The translations under genes and the position numbers were made by a program. From contig NZ_JADBEF010000001.1 in NCBI RefSeq assembly GCF_014873535.1, positions 3,596,001 through 3,660,000 on the forward strand: DNA of 64,000 nucleotides, given 5' to 3'. Below the pieces are notes generated by a model. That model saw only the letters and a list, made by a program, of their open reading frames with translations, did no database searches and had not been told where the DNA came from. Source of the stretch: Nonomuraea africana. GTDB lineage: Bacteria > Actinomycetota > Actinomycetes > Streptosporangiales > Streptosporangiaceae. Shown in pieces: positions 7,344 through 14,280 of the stretch (within the stretch, counting starts at the first letter, position 1; every line of letters starts with the position of its first letter).

Positions 7344-9440
7344 TCACCGCTCCTCATTCGCTACGCGGCCGAGCTCGTTCCTCGCCCGTCCACTCCGCTC
7401 ACTGCGTCGGGTTCGCTCCCGTGCGACCTTCTCCAGTCTGACCGCGCACACCTTGAACTCCGGCATCCGTGAGGTCGGGTCGAGCGCGGGGTTGGTGAGG
7501 CGGTTGGCGCCCTCCCAGTGGAAGGGCATGAACACGGTGTCGGCCCTGATCGCGTCGCTGATCCTGGCCACGCCCTCGGTGGCGCCCCTGCGGCTGCTGA
7601 CGCGCACGAGGTCGCCGGCGCCGATGCTCAGGTGCTCGGCGAGGTCGGGGTGGAGCTCGACGAACGGCTCGGGCGAGGCCTCGACGAGCGGGGCGATCCT
7701 GCGGGTCTGCGCGCCCGACTGGTAGTGGGCGAGGACCCGGCCCGTCGTGAGGTAGACGGGGAAGTCGGCGTCGGCCTCCTCCGCCGCGGCCCGATGCTGG
7801 ACGGGGACGAACCTGGCCAGGCCGTCGGGAGTGTGGAAGCGGTCGAGGAACATCCGCGGCGTGCCGGGGTGCTCGGGCTCGGGGCAGGGCCAGAACAGGC
7901 CGTCGCGCTCGTAGGTGATGCCCGAGTAGTCGGCCGTGCCGCCCTGTGAGGCGCGGCGCAGCTCGTCGAAGACCTCGCGTGGCTCGGCGGGCCAGGTGTG
8001 GCCCATCCGCAGCGCGAGCTGCTGGATGATCCAGAGGTCGGAGCGCACCCCCTCAGGCGGCTCGACGGCCTTCCTGCGCAGCTGGACCCGGCCCTCCAGG
8101 TTGGTCATGGTGCCGTTCTCCTCGGCCCACTGCGTGCTGGGCAGCACCACGTCGGCCAGGCGCGCGGTCTCGCTCAGCACGAAGTCGACGACGACCAGCA
8201 GGTCGAGGCTCTTCAGCCGCTCGGTGACATGCGCCGACCTGGGCGCGGAGACCACCGGGTTCGAGCCGTACACCAGCAGCGCCTTCGGGCCCTCCCCGGT
8301 GCCGAGCGCGTCGAGCAGCTCGTAGGCCGACCGGCCGGGGCCGGGCAGCGTCTCGGGCTCGACGCCCCACACGGCGGCGACGTGCGCGCGGGCGGCCGGG
8401 TCGTCGATCTTGCGGTAGCCGGGCAGCTGGTCGGCCTTCTGACCGTGCTCCCTGCCGCCCTGCCCGTTGCCCTGGCCCGTCACGCACCCGTAGCCGGAGC
8501 CCGGCGTGCCGGGCAGGCCGAGCGCGAGCGCGAGGTTGATGAACGCGGTGACGGTGTCGGTGCCTTTGGCGTGTTGCTCGGCTCCCCTTCCCGTTAACAC
8601 CACCGCTTTATCCGCATTTTTCAGCATTTGTACGGCTTGGCGGATAGCTGCTACGGGAACACCCGTGACCCGTTCGACCCGCTCGGGCCACCATTCCGAC
8701 ACCGAAATTCGAACCGCTTCAAAACCGGTCGTGCGGCGGGCGATGTATTCGCCGTCGAGCGCCTCCTCGGCGATCGCCACGTGCAACAGGCCGAGCGCGA
8801 GAGCCAGGTCGGTGCCCGGCGTGGGCTGCAGGTGCAGCGCGGCCAGCTTGGCGGTCGCGGTACGCCTCGGGTCGACGACGATCAGCGCGGGCCGCGTGAG
8901 GTGCCTGACGATCGGCGGCATGGTCTCGGCCACGTTCCCGCCCGCCAGCAGCACCACGTCGGCCTCGGCCAGGTCGGTCAGCGGGAAGGGCATCCCCCTG
9001 TCGGCGCCGAACGCCCTGATCGACGCGGCCGCCGCCGACGACATGCAGAAGCGGCCGTTGTAGTCGATCTGGCTGGTGCCGAGCGCCACGCGGGCGAACT
9101 TGCCCAGCTGGTAGGCCTTCTCGTTGGTGAGCCCTCCGCCGCCGAACACGGCCACACCGTCGGGGCCGTGTTCGGTGCGCACCTCGCGCAGGCGGGAGGC
9201 CACGTGGTCGAGTGCCTGTTCCCAGGTGGCCGGGCGGCCGTGCAGCAGCGGCGTGGTCAGCCGGTCGGGGCTGGACAGCAGCTCGGCCGCGGTCCAGCCC
9301 TTCTGGCACAGGGCGTCGGTGGCCTCGACGGTGACCCGCTCCCCCACGGTCAGCGCCATGCCGCACTGCAGGGCGCAGTACGGGCAGTGGGTGAGAGTGG
9401 GAGCGGTCACGAGATCGATGGTGCTTTTGGGCCGTTTCAC
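7344..9440 (-). CDS. nasA: Assimilatory nitrate reductase catalytic subunit
   Basis: A 698-residue molybdopterin oxidoreductase. Near the N-terminus HCPYCALQCG and a following Cys (ALCQKGW) form the 4Fe-4S site. The middle holds Moco-binding stretches (GRFCMSSAAAASI, GGNVAETMPP, DPRRTATAKLA, GYGCVTGQGNGQGGREHGQK), and the C-terminal domain contains VYLTTGRVLAHYQSG. It reduces nitrate to nitrite in the cytoplasm and depends on Moco, for which moaA and mobA occur elsewhere in the window. The GTG at 9440 has a weak ribosome binding site; a GTG at 9410 is the alternative. The gene is expressed with narK upstream and the flavoprotein downstream. Confidence 0.94.
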   Translation of the reverse strand: MKRPKSTIDLVTAPTLTHCPYCALQCGMALTVGERVTVEATDALCQKGWTAAELLSSPDRLTTPLLHGRPATWEQALDHVASRLREVRTEHGPDGVAVFGGGGLTNEKAYQLGKFARVALGTSQIDYNGRFCMSSAAAASIRAFGADRGMPFPLTDLAEADVVLLAGGNVAETMPPIVRHLTRPALIVVDPRRTATAKLAALHLQPTPGTDLALALGLLHVAIAEEALDGEYIARRTTGFEAVRISVSEWWPERVERVTGVPVAAIRQAVQMLKNADKAVVLTGRGAEQHAKGTDTVTAFINLALALGLPGTPGSGYGCVTGQGNGQGGREHGQKADQLPGYRKIDDPAARAHVAAVWGVEPETLPGPGRSAYELLDALGTGEGPKALLVYGSNPVVSAPRSAHVTERLKSLDLLVVVDFVLSETARLADVVLPSTQWAEENGTMTNLEGRVQLRRKAVEPPEGVRSDLWIIQQLALRMGHTWPAEPREVFDELRRASQGGTADYSGITYERDGLFWPCPEPEHPGTPRMFLDRFHTPDGLARFVPVQHRAAAEEADADFPVYLTTGRVLAHYQSGAQTRRIAPLVEASPEPFVELHPDLAEHLSIGAGDLVRVSSRRGATEGVARISDAIRADTVFMPFHWEGANRLTNPALDPTSRMPEFKVCAVRLEKVARERTRRSERSGRARNELGRVANEER

Positions 9441-9453
9441 ACCGGGGTCCCTT

Positions 9454-9474
9454 CTGTTACTAACGTGCTAACAG
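9454..9474. promoter_or_regulatory. Inverted repeat upstream of nasA
   Basis: The 57-base narK-nasA gap contains CTGTTAC-TAACGTG-CTAACAG, an inverted repeat with six matching bases on each side. It also includes GTTAC and CTAAC half-sites spaced like a GlnR box, but the fit to the known consensus is partial. It may be an internal operator or promoter element for nasA. Confidence 0.3.
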
Positions 9475-9497
9475 CGGCTCACCGCGCAAGTGAGGGG

Positions 9498-10808
9498 TCA
9501 GACGCGGGCGTGGGCCAGGCTGGGGACCCTGGCGACGCCGACCGTGCGCGTGTAGCACCACCAGGTGAGGGCGAAGCAGGCGACGTAGAAGAGGCCGAAG
9601 GCGACGAAGGCGGCGGCCGGGCTGCCGGTCCCCGCGAAGGACATGCCGAAGCCGCGGTTGATGAGGAAGCCGCCGAACGCGCCGATGGCCGAGATGATGC
9701 CGATCGCCGCGGAGGCCTGGCGCTTGCCGTACAGCAGGGCCTGTTCGCTGGTGCCGAACTCCTCGGCGGCCTTGGCCTGGAAGATGGCGGGGATCATGCG
9801 GTAGGTGGAGCCGTTGCCGATGCCCGCGGTGACGAACAGCGTCTGGAAGGCGAGGAAGAACAGCCAGAAGCTGCCCGAGGCGCTGGCCAGCCAGACCAGG
9901 ACGACGCCCGCGCCCATCGCGGCGAAGTTCCAGAGCGTGACGGGCGCGCCGCCGAGCCGGTCGGACAGCCAGCCGCCGACCGGCCTGATCAGCGAGCCGA
10001 GCAGCGGCCCGACGAAGGCGACCGCCGCCCACGACGAGTCGGGGAACAGGCTCTTCGACAGCAGGGGGAAGGCGGTGGAGTAGCCGATGAACGAGCCGAA
10101 CGTGCCGATGTAGAGGAAGGACATCACCCAGGTCTGCGCCTTGCCCGCCACCGCCCACTGCTCGCGGGGGCTGGCCTTGGCGCTGGCCAGGTTGTCCATG
10201 AAGAACCAGGCGCAGGCGGCGGCGACCACGACGAACGGCACCCAGAACCACCCCGCCGCCGCGAGCCCGAACGCGCCGATCACCAGTGGCATGACCAGCT
10301 GCACCGAGCTGACGCCGATGTTGCCGCCCGCCGCGTTCAGCCCGAGCGCGGAGCCCTGCTTGTGCTGGGGGTAGAAGTAGGTGATGTTCGCCATGCTGGA
10401 GGCGAAGTTGCCGCCGCCGAACCCGGCCGTCGCCGCGATCACCAGGAACAGCCAGTACGGCGTGCCGGGATCGCTGACCGCGACGCCGAGCAGGATCGCC
10501 GGGATGAGCAGCAGCAGCGCGCTGGCCACGGTGAAGGTGCGCCCGCCGAACCGGGCCGGGCCGAAGGTGTAGGGGATCCGGAGCGCGGAGCCGATCAGGT
10601 TGGGCAGCGCGACCAGCCAGAACAGCTGGTCGGTGGTGAAGTCGTAGCTGCCCATCTTGGCCGCGACGATGCTCCACAACGTCCAGACGGTGAAGCCGAG
10701 GTGCTCGGCGAGGATGGAGAAGACCAGGTTGCGCCTGGCCACCCGCTTGCCGTCCCGCTCCCAGAATGCGGGGTCGTCAGGGTGCCAGTCGGCGATCCAG
10801 CGCGCCAT
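9498..10808 (-). CDS. narK: Nitrate/nitrite transporter, MFS family (NarK-like)
   Basis: A 436-residue major facilitator protein with about 12 hydrophobic segments. The nitrate/nitrite porter signature is visible as GFGGGNFASSMANITYFYP, with the matching second motif GIGNGSTYRMIPAIF in the C-terminal half. It imports nitrate and may export nitrite. The start has a strong AGGAGG site 7 bases upstream. As the first gene of the minus-strand nitrate operon, it faces the regulatory region at 10890-10954. Confidence 0.93.
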   Translation of the reverse strand: MARWIADWHPDDPAFWERDGKRVARRNLVFSILAEHLGFTVWTLWSIVAAKMGSYDFTTDQLFWLVALPNLIGSALRIPYTFGPARFGGRTFTVASALLLLIPAILLGVAVSDPGTPYWLFLVIAATAGFGGGNFASSMANITYFYPQHKQGSALGLNAAGGNIGVSSVQLVMPLVIGAFGLAAAGWFWVPFVVVAAACAWFFMDNLASAKASPREQWAVAGKAQTWVMSFLYIGTFGSFIGYSTAFPLLSKSLFPDSSWAAVAFVGPLLGSLIRPVGGWLSDRLGGAPVTLWNFAAMGAGVVLVWLASASGSFWLFFLAFQTLFVTAGIGNGSTYRMIPAIFQAKAAEEFGTSEQALLYGKRQASAAIGIISAIGAFGGFLINRGFGMSFAGTGSPAAAFVAFGLFYVACFALTWWCYTRTVGVARVPSLAHARV

Positions 10809-10889
10809 CGTTCCTCCTACGGTTCGGGGATACCGACCGACCGTAGGGAGAGCGGGTTACGCACCTTGACGATGTGTGACGGTGCGCCG

Positions 10890-10954
10890 GTTACATGTGC
10901 CTCACAGCCGTAACATGCAATGCATGTGTTTCACCCGGGCAACACGGCGTTAAC
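10890..10954 (-). promoter_or_regulatory. Candidate GlnR/NnaR control region of the nitrate operon
   Basis: Read toward narK, the sequence GTTAA-n6-GTTGC-n6-GAAAC (10954-10928) has three 5-mers spaced by 6 bases. The last two resemble the actinobacterial GlnR box (gTnAC-n6-GaAAC) with one mismatch. Next to it lies a perfect 15-bp palindrome at 10913-10927 (ACATGCA-A-TGCATGT), and GTTAC/GTAAC inverted half-sites occur at 10890-10894 and 10910-10914. GlnR and NnaR are known co-activators of such operons; assigning these sites to them is inference. Confidence 0.5.
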
Positions 10955-11153
10955 GCGCCGCCGGAGGGACGGCGGGTGGCCCCTCCGCGCGCCGGGTCAC
11001 ACGGCGGTCGGCCCGACCCGCCCCGTGCCCTCGCCGCCGAGGTCGGAGTGCTCCGACGCGCCCGCGCCCGCCTGCCTTCCGTGCGGCCTTCGGTCACTCC
11101 TCGGCCGATCACCCGGTGAGCAGGACGAAAGAGCCGTGGAACAGATCCCGCTC

Positions 11154-11180
11154 GTTCGCCGGCGAACCCGACGGTTCGCC
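11154..11180. promoter_or_regulatory. Alternating GTTCGCC/GGCGAAC palindromes upstream of def
   Basis: GTTCGCC-GGCGAAC forms a perfect 14-bp palindrome at 11154-11167. A third half-site GTTCGCC follows after 6 bases (11174-11180). The GAAC-n6-GTTC spacing is not the n4 of an actinobacterial LexA box. It lies 57 bases before the def start, so it could be an operator; the regulator is unknown. Confidence 0.35.
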
Positions 11181-11236
11181 CCGGGCCGCAATGGGAATCG
11201 TTTCCTGGACGACGACAACGTTCTCGGGGAGTTGCC

Positions 11237-11713
11237 GTGGCCGTGCAGCGCATCCGCGCTTTCGACGATCCCGTGCTGCGCGCCGTCGCGCAGCCGGTGA
11301 CCGGGTTCGACAAGGAGCTTCGGAGCCTGGTCAAGGCGCTGACGCTCACGATGCGCCAGGGCACGGGCCGGGCGGGCCTTGCCGCGCCTCAGATCGGGGT
11401 GCAGGCCAGGGTGGTCGTCTTCGACTACGACGGCAAGGCGGGGCACCTGGTCAACCCGCGTCTTGAGCTGTCGGAGCGGACGGTCGTGGCTGACGAGGCG
11501 TGCCTGTCCGCGCCCGGCCTCTGGTGGCCGTTGGAGCGTTCCTTCGGTGTCACGGCGCGCGGGCGCGACATGTACGGCAAGCCGGTGACGGTGCGGGCCA
11601 TCGGGACGCTGGCCAGGGTGCTCCAGCACGAGGCGGACCACCTGGACGGCGTGCTGTTCGTCGACCGGCTGGCCGACGACGAGCGCGCCCGCTTCATGGA
11701 ACTGGCCCGCTGA
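11237..11713 (+). CDS. def: Peptide deformylase
   Basis: A 158-residue peptide deformylase, which removes the N-formyl group from nascent proteins. The three family motifs are present: GRAGLAAPQIG around residue 47-54, the metal-binding Cys in EACLSAPG (Cys89), and HEADH (His131, Glu132, His135). The usual EGCLS is changed to EACLS, a substitution of the small residue only. The GTG at 11237 follows GGGGAG by 5 bases; a second GTG two codons later is possible. It lacks the extended C-terminal helix of Gram-negative enzymes. It appears monocistronic. Confidence 0.93.
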   Translation: MAVQRIRAFDDPVLRAVAQPVTGFDKELRSLVKALTLTMRQGTGRAGLAAPQIGVQARVVVFDYDGKAGHLVNPRLELSERTVVADEACLSAPGLWWPLERSFGVTARGRDMYGKPVTVRAIGTLARVLQHEADHLDGVLFVDRLADDERARFMELAR

Positions 11714-11820
11714 CCCCGCCCGGCTGACCTGCCCGGCAACGCCACCCCTGGCCGGGACCGCTGACCCCGCTGCCGATCAGGCCCGCTCGTTCCCCGACAT
11801 GCCTGCTCGCTTCCTGTCAG

Positions 11821-11907
11821 GCCGCCTCCGCTGCGCTCTTCGTGATGGCCAACGCCTATGTGACGGGCACCGTGCTCACCGTGGACGGCGGCGCCGGGCT
11901 GGCCTGA
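11821..11907 (+). pseudogene. C-terminal remnant of a short-chain dehydrogenase
   Basis: The frame 11821-11907 translates to a stretch ending NAYVTGTVLTVDGGAGLA followed by TGA. This is the typical last strand of SDR enzymes (YVTGxxLxVDGGxGL). No start or upstream SDR domain precedes it in any frame, so it is the tail of a deleted gene, left between def and the ABC-F control region. The upstream portion of the same frame is not SDR-like. Confidence 0.7.
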
Positions 11908-11943
11908 CCGAAAAACCGGGTGCGCGCCGGTGGAGGGGGCGCC

Positions 11944-11949
11944 TACCCT
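11944..11949 (+). promoter_or_regulatory. -10 element of a leaderless promoter for the ABC-F leader peptide
   Basis: TACCCT matches the actinobacterial TAnnnT -10 pattern and ends 6 bases before the ATG at 11956, so transcription should start at or next to that ATG and yield a leaderless mRNA. An AAAAA run at 11911-11915 lies just upstream of where the -35 would fall. WhiB7-dependent promoters have an A/T-rich element there, but the match is only suggestive. Confidence 0.55.
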
Positions 11950-11955
11950 GGTGGC

Positions 11956-11979
11956 ATGTCTACGCCCCGGATCTCTTAG
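11956..11979 (+). CDS. Seven-codon leader peptide upstream of the ABC-F gene
   Basis: ATG-TCT-ACG-CCC-CGG-ATC-TCT-TAG encodes MSTPRIS. It begins right after a -10 element and so is probably translated from a leaderless transcript. Its last codons (CCGGATCTCTT) form the 5' arm of a helix that pairs with the ribosome binding site region of the ABC-F gene 45-50 bases downstream. This arrangement is that of a ribosome-sensing regulatory peptide. It is too short for homology to be informative. Confidence 0.6.
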   Translation: MSTPRIS

Positions 11980-12028
11980 CTAGGACACCCGCCTTCGCAT
12001 ACCGTTGTGTCCAAGAGCTTATCCGGAG
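11967..12028 (+). promoter_or_regulatory. Predicted translational attenuator of the ABC-F gene
   Basis: Three successive blocks pair in order: CCGGAT (11967-11972) with ATCCGG (12021-12026), CTCTT (11973-11977) with AAGAG (12013-12017), and GGACAC (11983-11988) with GTGTCC (12007-12012), with bulges AGCTA and CTT. The helix takes in the first two bases of the Shine-Dalgarno GGAG (12025-12028), which sits 9 bases before the ABC-F ATG. A ribosome held on the leader ORF would cover the 5' arm and free the site. This is the logic of erm-type and ABC-F resistance attenuators; the pairing is seen, the regulation is inferred. Confidence 0.65.
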
Positions 12029-12037
12029 CGTTACTTC

Positions 12038-13819
12038 ATGATTACCTTTCGTGACGTCGACGTGCGCGTCGGCGCGCGTCTCCTGCTGTCCGGCATCACC
12101 GCCCACATCGCCCCCGGCGACCGCATCGGCCTGGTCGGCCGCAACGGCGCGGGCAAGACCACGCTGATGCGGATCCTGGCCGGACAGGGCAGGCCCGCGG
12201 CGGGCGCCGTCGTCCGCACGGGGCCCGCCAGCTATCTCCCCCAGGACCCTTCTGCCGCCGATCCCTCGCTCACCGTCATCGACCGCATCCTGTCGGCCCG
12301 CGGCATGGACGAGGCCGTCCGCGCCCTGCGCGCCGCCGAACTCGCCCTCGCCGCCATCCCAGCCGACGACCTCACCGCGCACGACCTCACCGCGCACGAC
12401 CTCTCCGCAGGCGAGGTCGCCTCGGGCAAGCCAGCCTTGGGAGGGTCTTCGTGGGGTGGGCCGTCGTCGGGCGTGCTTGGCCCAGGCGGGTCGGGCGGCC
12501 CCGGCTCGGGTGGGTCCGGCTCGGGCCGGTCTTCGGCGGGGGTGGGTACGGCGGGCGAGCGGGCCATGGCTCGTTACGTCAGGGCCGAGGCGGAGTTCCA
12601 GGCTCGGGGCGGATACGCCGCGGAGGCCGCGGCGGCCAGGGTCGCGGCGGGGCTGGGCCTGCCCGACCGGGTGCTGTCCCAGCCGCTCGGCACCCTGTCC
12701 GGCGGTCAGCGGCGCCGCGTCGAGCTGGCCAGGGTGCTGTTCGCCGAGCGCGGCACGCTCCTGCTGGACGAGCCGACCAACCACCTCGACGGCGACTCCA
12801 TCGCGTGGCTGCGCACCTTCCTCGCCTCCTACCAGGGCGGTCTGGTGGTCATCAGCCACGACACCGAACTGCTGGCCGACGTGGTCAACAGGGTCTGGCG
12901 GCTGGACGCCGACCTGGCGGCGCTCGAGGTGCACAACACCGGCTGGGAGACCTACCTCGCCGACAGCCGGGCCGCCGAGCGGCGCACGGCCAGGCAGCGG
13001 GCCGCCGCCGAGCGCAAGGCCGCGGCCCTGCACGCCCAGGCCGACCGGATGCGGTCGAACGTGGCCACGGCCGTCCGGGCCCGCGACATGGCCCGGCGCG
13101 CCGACCGGATGCTGGCGGGGGTGGCGCCCGCCCGCCGTACCGAGAAGGTCGCCAGGATCCGGCTGCCCGAACCGGCTCCGAGCGGACGCATCCCGCTGGG
13201 CGCGGTCGGCCTCACCAAGTCATACGGGAGCCTGGAGGTCCTGACCGGCGTGGACCTGGCCGTCGACCGGGGCTCCAGGCTCGTCGTGCTGGGACTGAAC
13301 GGCGCGGGCAAGACCACGCTGCTGAAGATCCTCGCCGGACGGCTCGCGCCCGACTCGGGCCGGGTCGTGCCCGGCCACGGCCTGCGGCTCGGCTACTTCG
13401 GCCAGGAGCACGACACGCTCGACCCCGCCCGCACGGTCAGGCAGAACCTCGCGCAGGCCGCGCCCGGGCTGAGCGACGGCGAGGCTCGCACCATCCTCGG
13501 CTCGTTCCTGTTCGGCGGCGACGACGTCGACAAGCCGGCGGGGGTGCTGTCGGGCGGCGAGAAGACGCGGCTGGCGCTGGCGGGGCTGGTCAGCTCGGGG
13601 GCGAACGTGCTCCTGCTCGACGAGCCGACCAACAACCTCGACCCGGCCTCCCGCGCCGAGGTGCTGGCGGCGGTGGGCGCGTACAAGGGGGCGGTGGTGA
13701 TGGTCACCCACGACGAGGAGGCGGTCGAGGCGCTGCGCCCCGAGCGTGTGCTGGTGCTGCCCGACGGCGTCGAAGACCTCTGGAACGCCAGCTACGCGGA
13801 CCTGATCAGTCTCGCCTGA
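12038..13819 (+). CDS. ABC-F ATPase, probable ribosome-protection (antibiotic resistance) type
   Basis: A 593-residue protein with two ABC ATPase domains and no membrane segment, typical of ABC-F translation factors. Domain 1 has Walker A GRNGAGKTT (about residue 34), signature LSGGQRRRVELA and Walker B LLLDEPTNHLD. Domain 2 has Walker A GLNGAGKTT, LSGGEKTRLALA and LLLDEPTNNLD. A charged linker rich in Arg and Ala joins them. Domain 1 contains an unusual 60-residue insertion with the repeated DLTAHDLTAHDL followed by a Gly/Ser/Pro-rich run. ABC-F proteins of this kind eject ribosome-bound antibiotics. The attenuator upstream supports a drug-inducible role over a housekeeping one, but substrate class cannot be told. 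Confidence 0.85.
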   Translation: MITFRDVDVRVGARLLLSGITAHIAPGDRIGLVGRNGAGKTTLMRILAGQGRPAAGAVVRTGPASYLPQDPSAADPSLTVIDRILSARGMDEAVRALRAAELALAAIPADDLTAHDLTAHDLSAGEVASGKPALGGSSWGGPSSGVLGPGGSGGPGSGGSGSGRSSAGVGTAGERAMARYVRAEAEFQARGGYAAEAAAARVAAGLGLPDRVLSQPLGTLSGGQRRRVELARVLFAERGTLLLDEPTNHLDGDSIAWLRTFLASYQGGLVVISHDTELLADVVNRVWRLDADLAALEVHNTGWETYLADSRAAERRTARQRAAAERKAAALHAQADRMRSNVATAVRARDMARRADRMLAGVAPARRTEKVARIRLPEPAPSGRIPLGAVGLTKSYGSLEVLTGVDLAVDRGSRLVVLGLNGAGKTTLLKILAGRLAPDSGRVVPGHGLRLGYFGQEHDTLDPARTVRQNLAQAAPGLSDGEARTILGSFLFGGDDVDKPAGVLSGGEKTRLALAGLVSSGANVLLLDEPTNNLDPASRAEVLAAVGAYKGAVVMVTHDEEAVEALRPERVLVLPDGVEDLWNASYADLISLA

Positions 13820-13892
13820 CGGCTTCGCCGCGGCTCGGCCCACCTCGTCAAGGGCCGCGCCGCGGCGGCCTCGATCGGTCTCGCAGAAGCCG

Positions 13893-14036
13893 CGGTTTCA
13901 GGAGGCGCGGGTCTCAACAGGCGCAGGTCTCAGGAGACGCGGGTTTCAAGAGACACGGGTTTCAAGAGACACGGGTTTCAAGAGACGCGGGTTTCAAGAG
14001 ACGCGGGTTTCAAGAGACGCGGGTTTCAGGAGGCCA
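13893..14036. repeat. Minisatellite, nine 16-bp units, covering the whiB stop
   Basis: Nine head-to-tail copies of a 16-bp unit, consensus GGGTTTCAAGAGACGC. Units 6-8 are identical, units 4 and 5 differ by one base, and outer units are more diverged. There are no unique spacers, so it is not a CRISPR array. It fills the gap between the convergent ABC-F and whiB genes, and its last unit contains the whiB stop codon and preceding codons. Confidence 0.95.
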
Positions 14037-14265
14037 AGGGCAGGAGGGTGCGGCGTTCGGTGGGGGTGGTGCCGCCCCACACGCCGTCCGTCTGCCTGGT
14101 GGACAGCGCGTAGTCCAGGCAGGCCGCCCTGACGGAGCAGCCGCCGCAGATGGACTTCGCGTGTTCCACCTGGGCCTGTCCCGCGCCCTCGAGCGAGATG
14201 GGAAAGAAGATTTCAGGGTCCTCGTCCAGGCAGGCGGCCCGGCGCGAGCGGTCGAGGATGAACAT
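14026..14265 (-). CDS. WhiB family iron-sulfur regulator
   Basis: A 79-residue WhiB-like protein. The four cluster cysteines are Cys12, Cys40, Cys43 and Cys49 (AACLDEDPEIFFP and ICGGCSVRAAC), followed by GVWGGTTPTERR, the conserved G[VI]WGG turn. The C-terminus is short and lacks the RGRP-type AT-hook of WhiB7, so it is not the classical antibiotic-response WhiB7 despite lying beside an ABC-F gene. It begins 15 bases after the end of the glycosyltransferase gene on the same strand and may be co-transcribed with gmhB and that gene. Its stop lies in the minisatellite. Confidence 0.9.
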   Translation of the reverse strand: MFILDRSRRAACLDEDPEIFFPISLEGAGQAQVEHAKSICGGCSVRAACLDYALSTRQTDGVWGGTTPTERRTLLPLAS

Positions 14266-14280
14266 GATGTTCCAGACCTG

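Larger units (their letters stand above)
10809..11236. other. 428-base divergent intergenic region between narK and def
   Basis: The left half holds the presumed control sites for the nitrate operon and the right end holds palindromes in front of def (both listed separately). Between about 10960 and 11150 there is only GC-rich sequence with short open frames lacking convincing coding character. No RNA gene was recognised. Confidence 0.5.

Noticed and set aside
11154..11180. LexA (SOS) box before def
   Set aside because: The GAAC and GTTC half-sites are separated by 6 bases, not the 4 of the actinobacterial LexA box.
12005..12037. An earlier TTG start for the ABC-F protein at 12005
   Set aside because: It would place the ribosome binding site inside the coding region; the ATG at 12038 has GGAG at 9 bases and begins the ABC domain exactly.
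13893..14036. Possible CRISPR array
   Set aside because: The units are contiguous with no unique spacers of constant length, and there are no cas genes; it is a minisatellite. The same applies to 39936-40050.
14026..14265. WhiB7, the antibiotic-response regulator, next to the ABC-F gene
   Set aside because: The C-terminal AT-hook (RGRP-type) of WhiB7 is missing; it is another WhiB paralogue.
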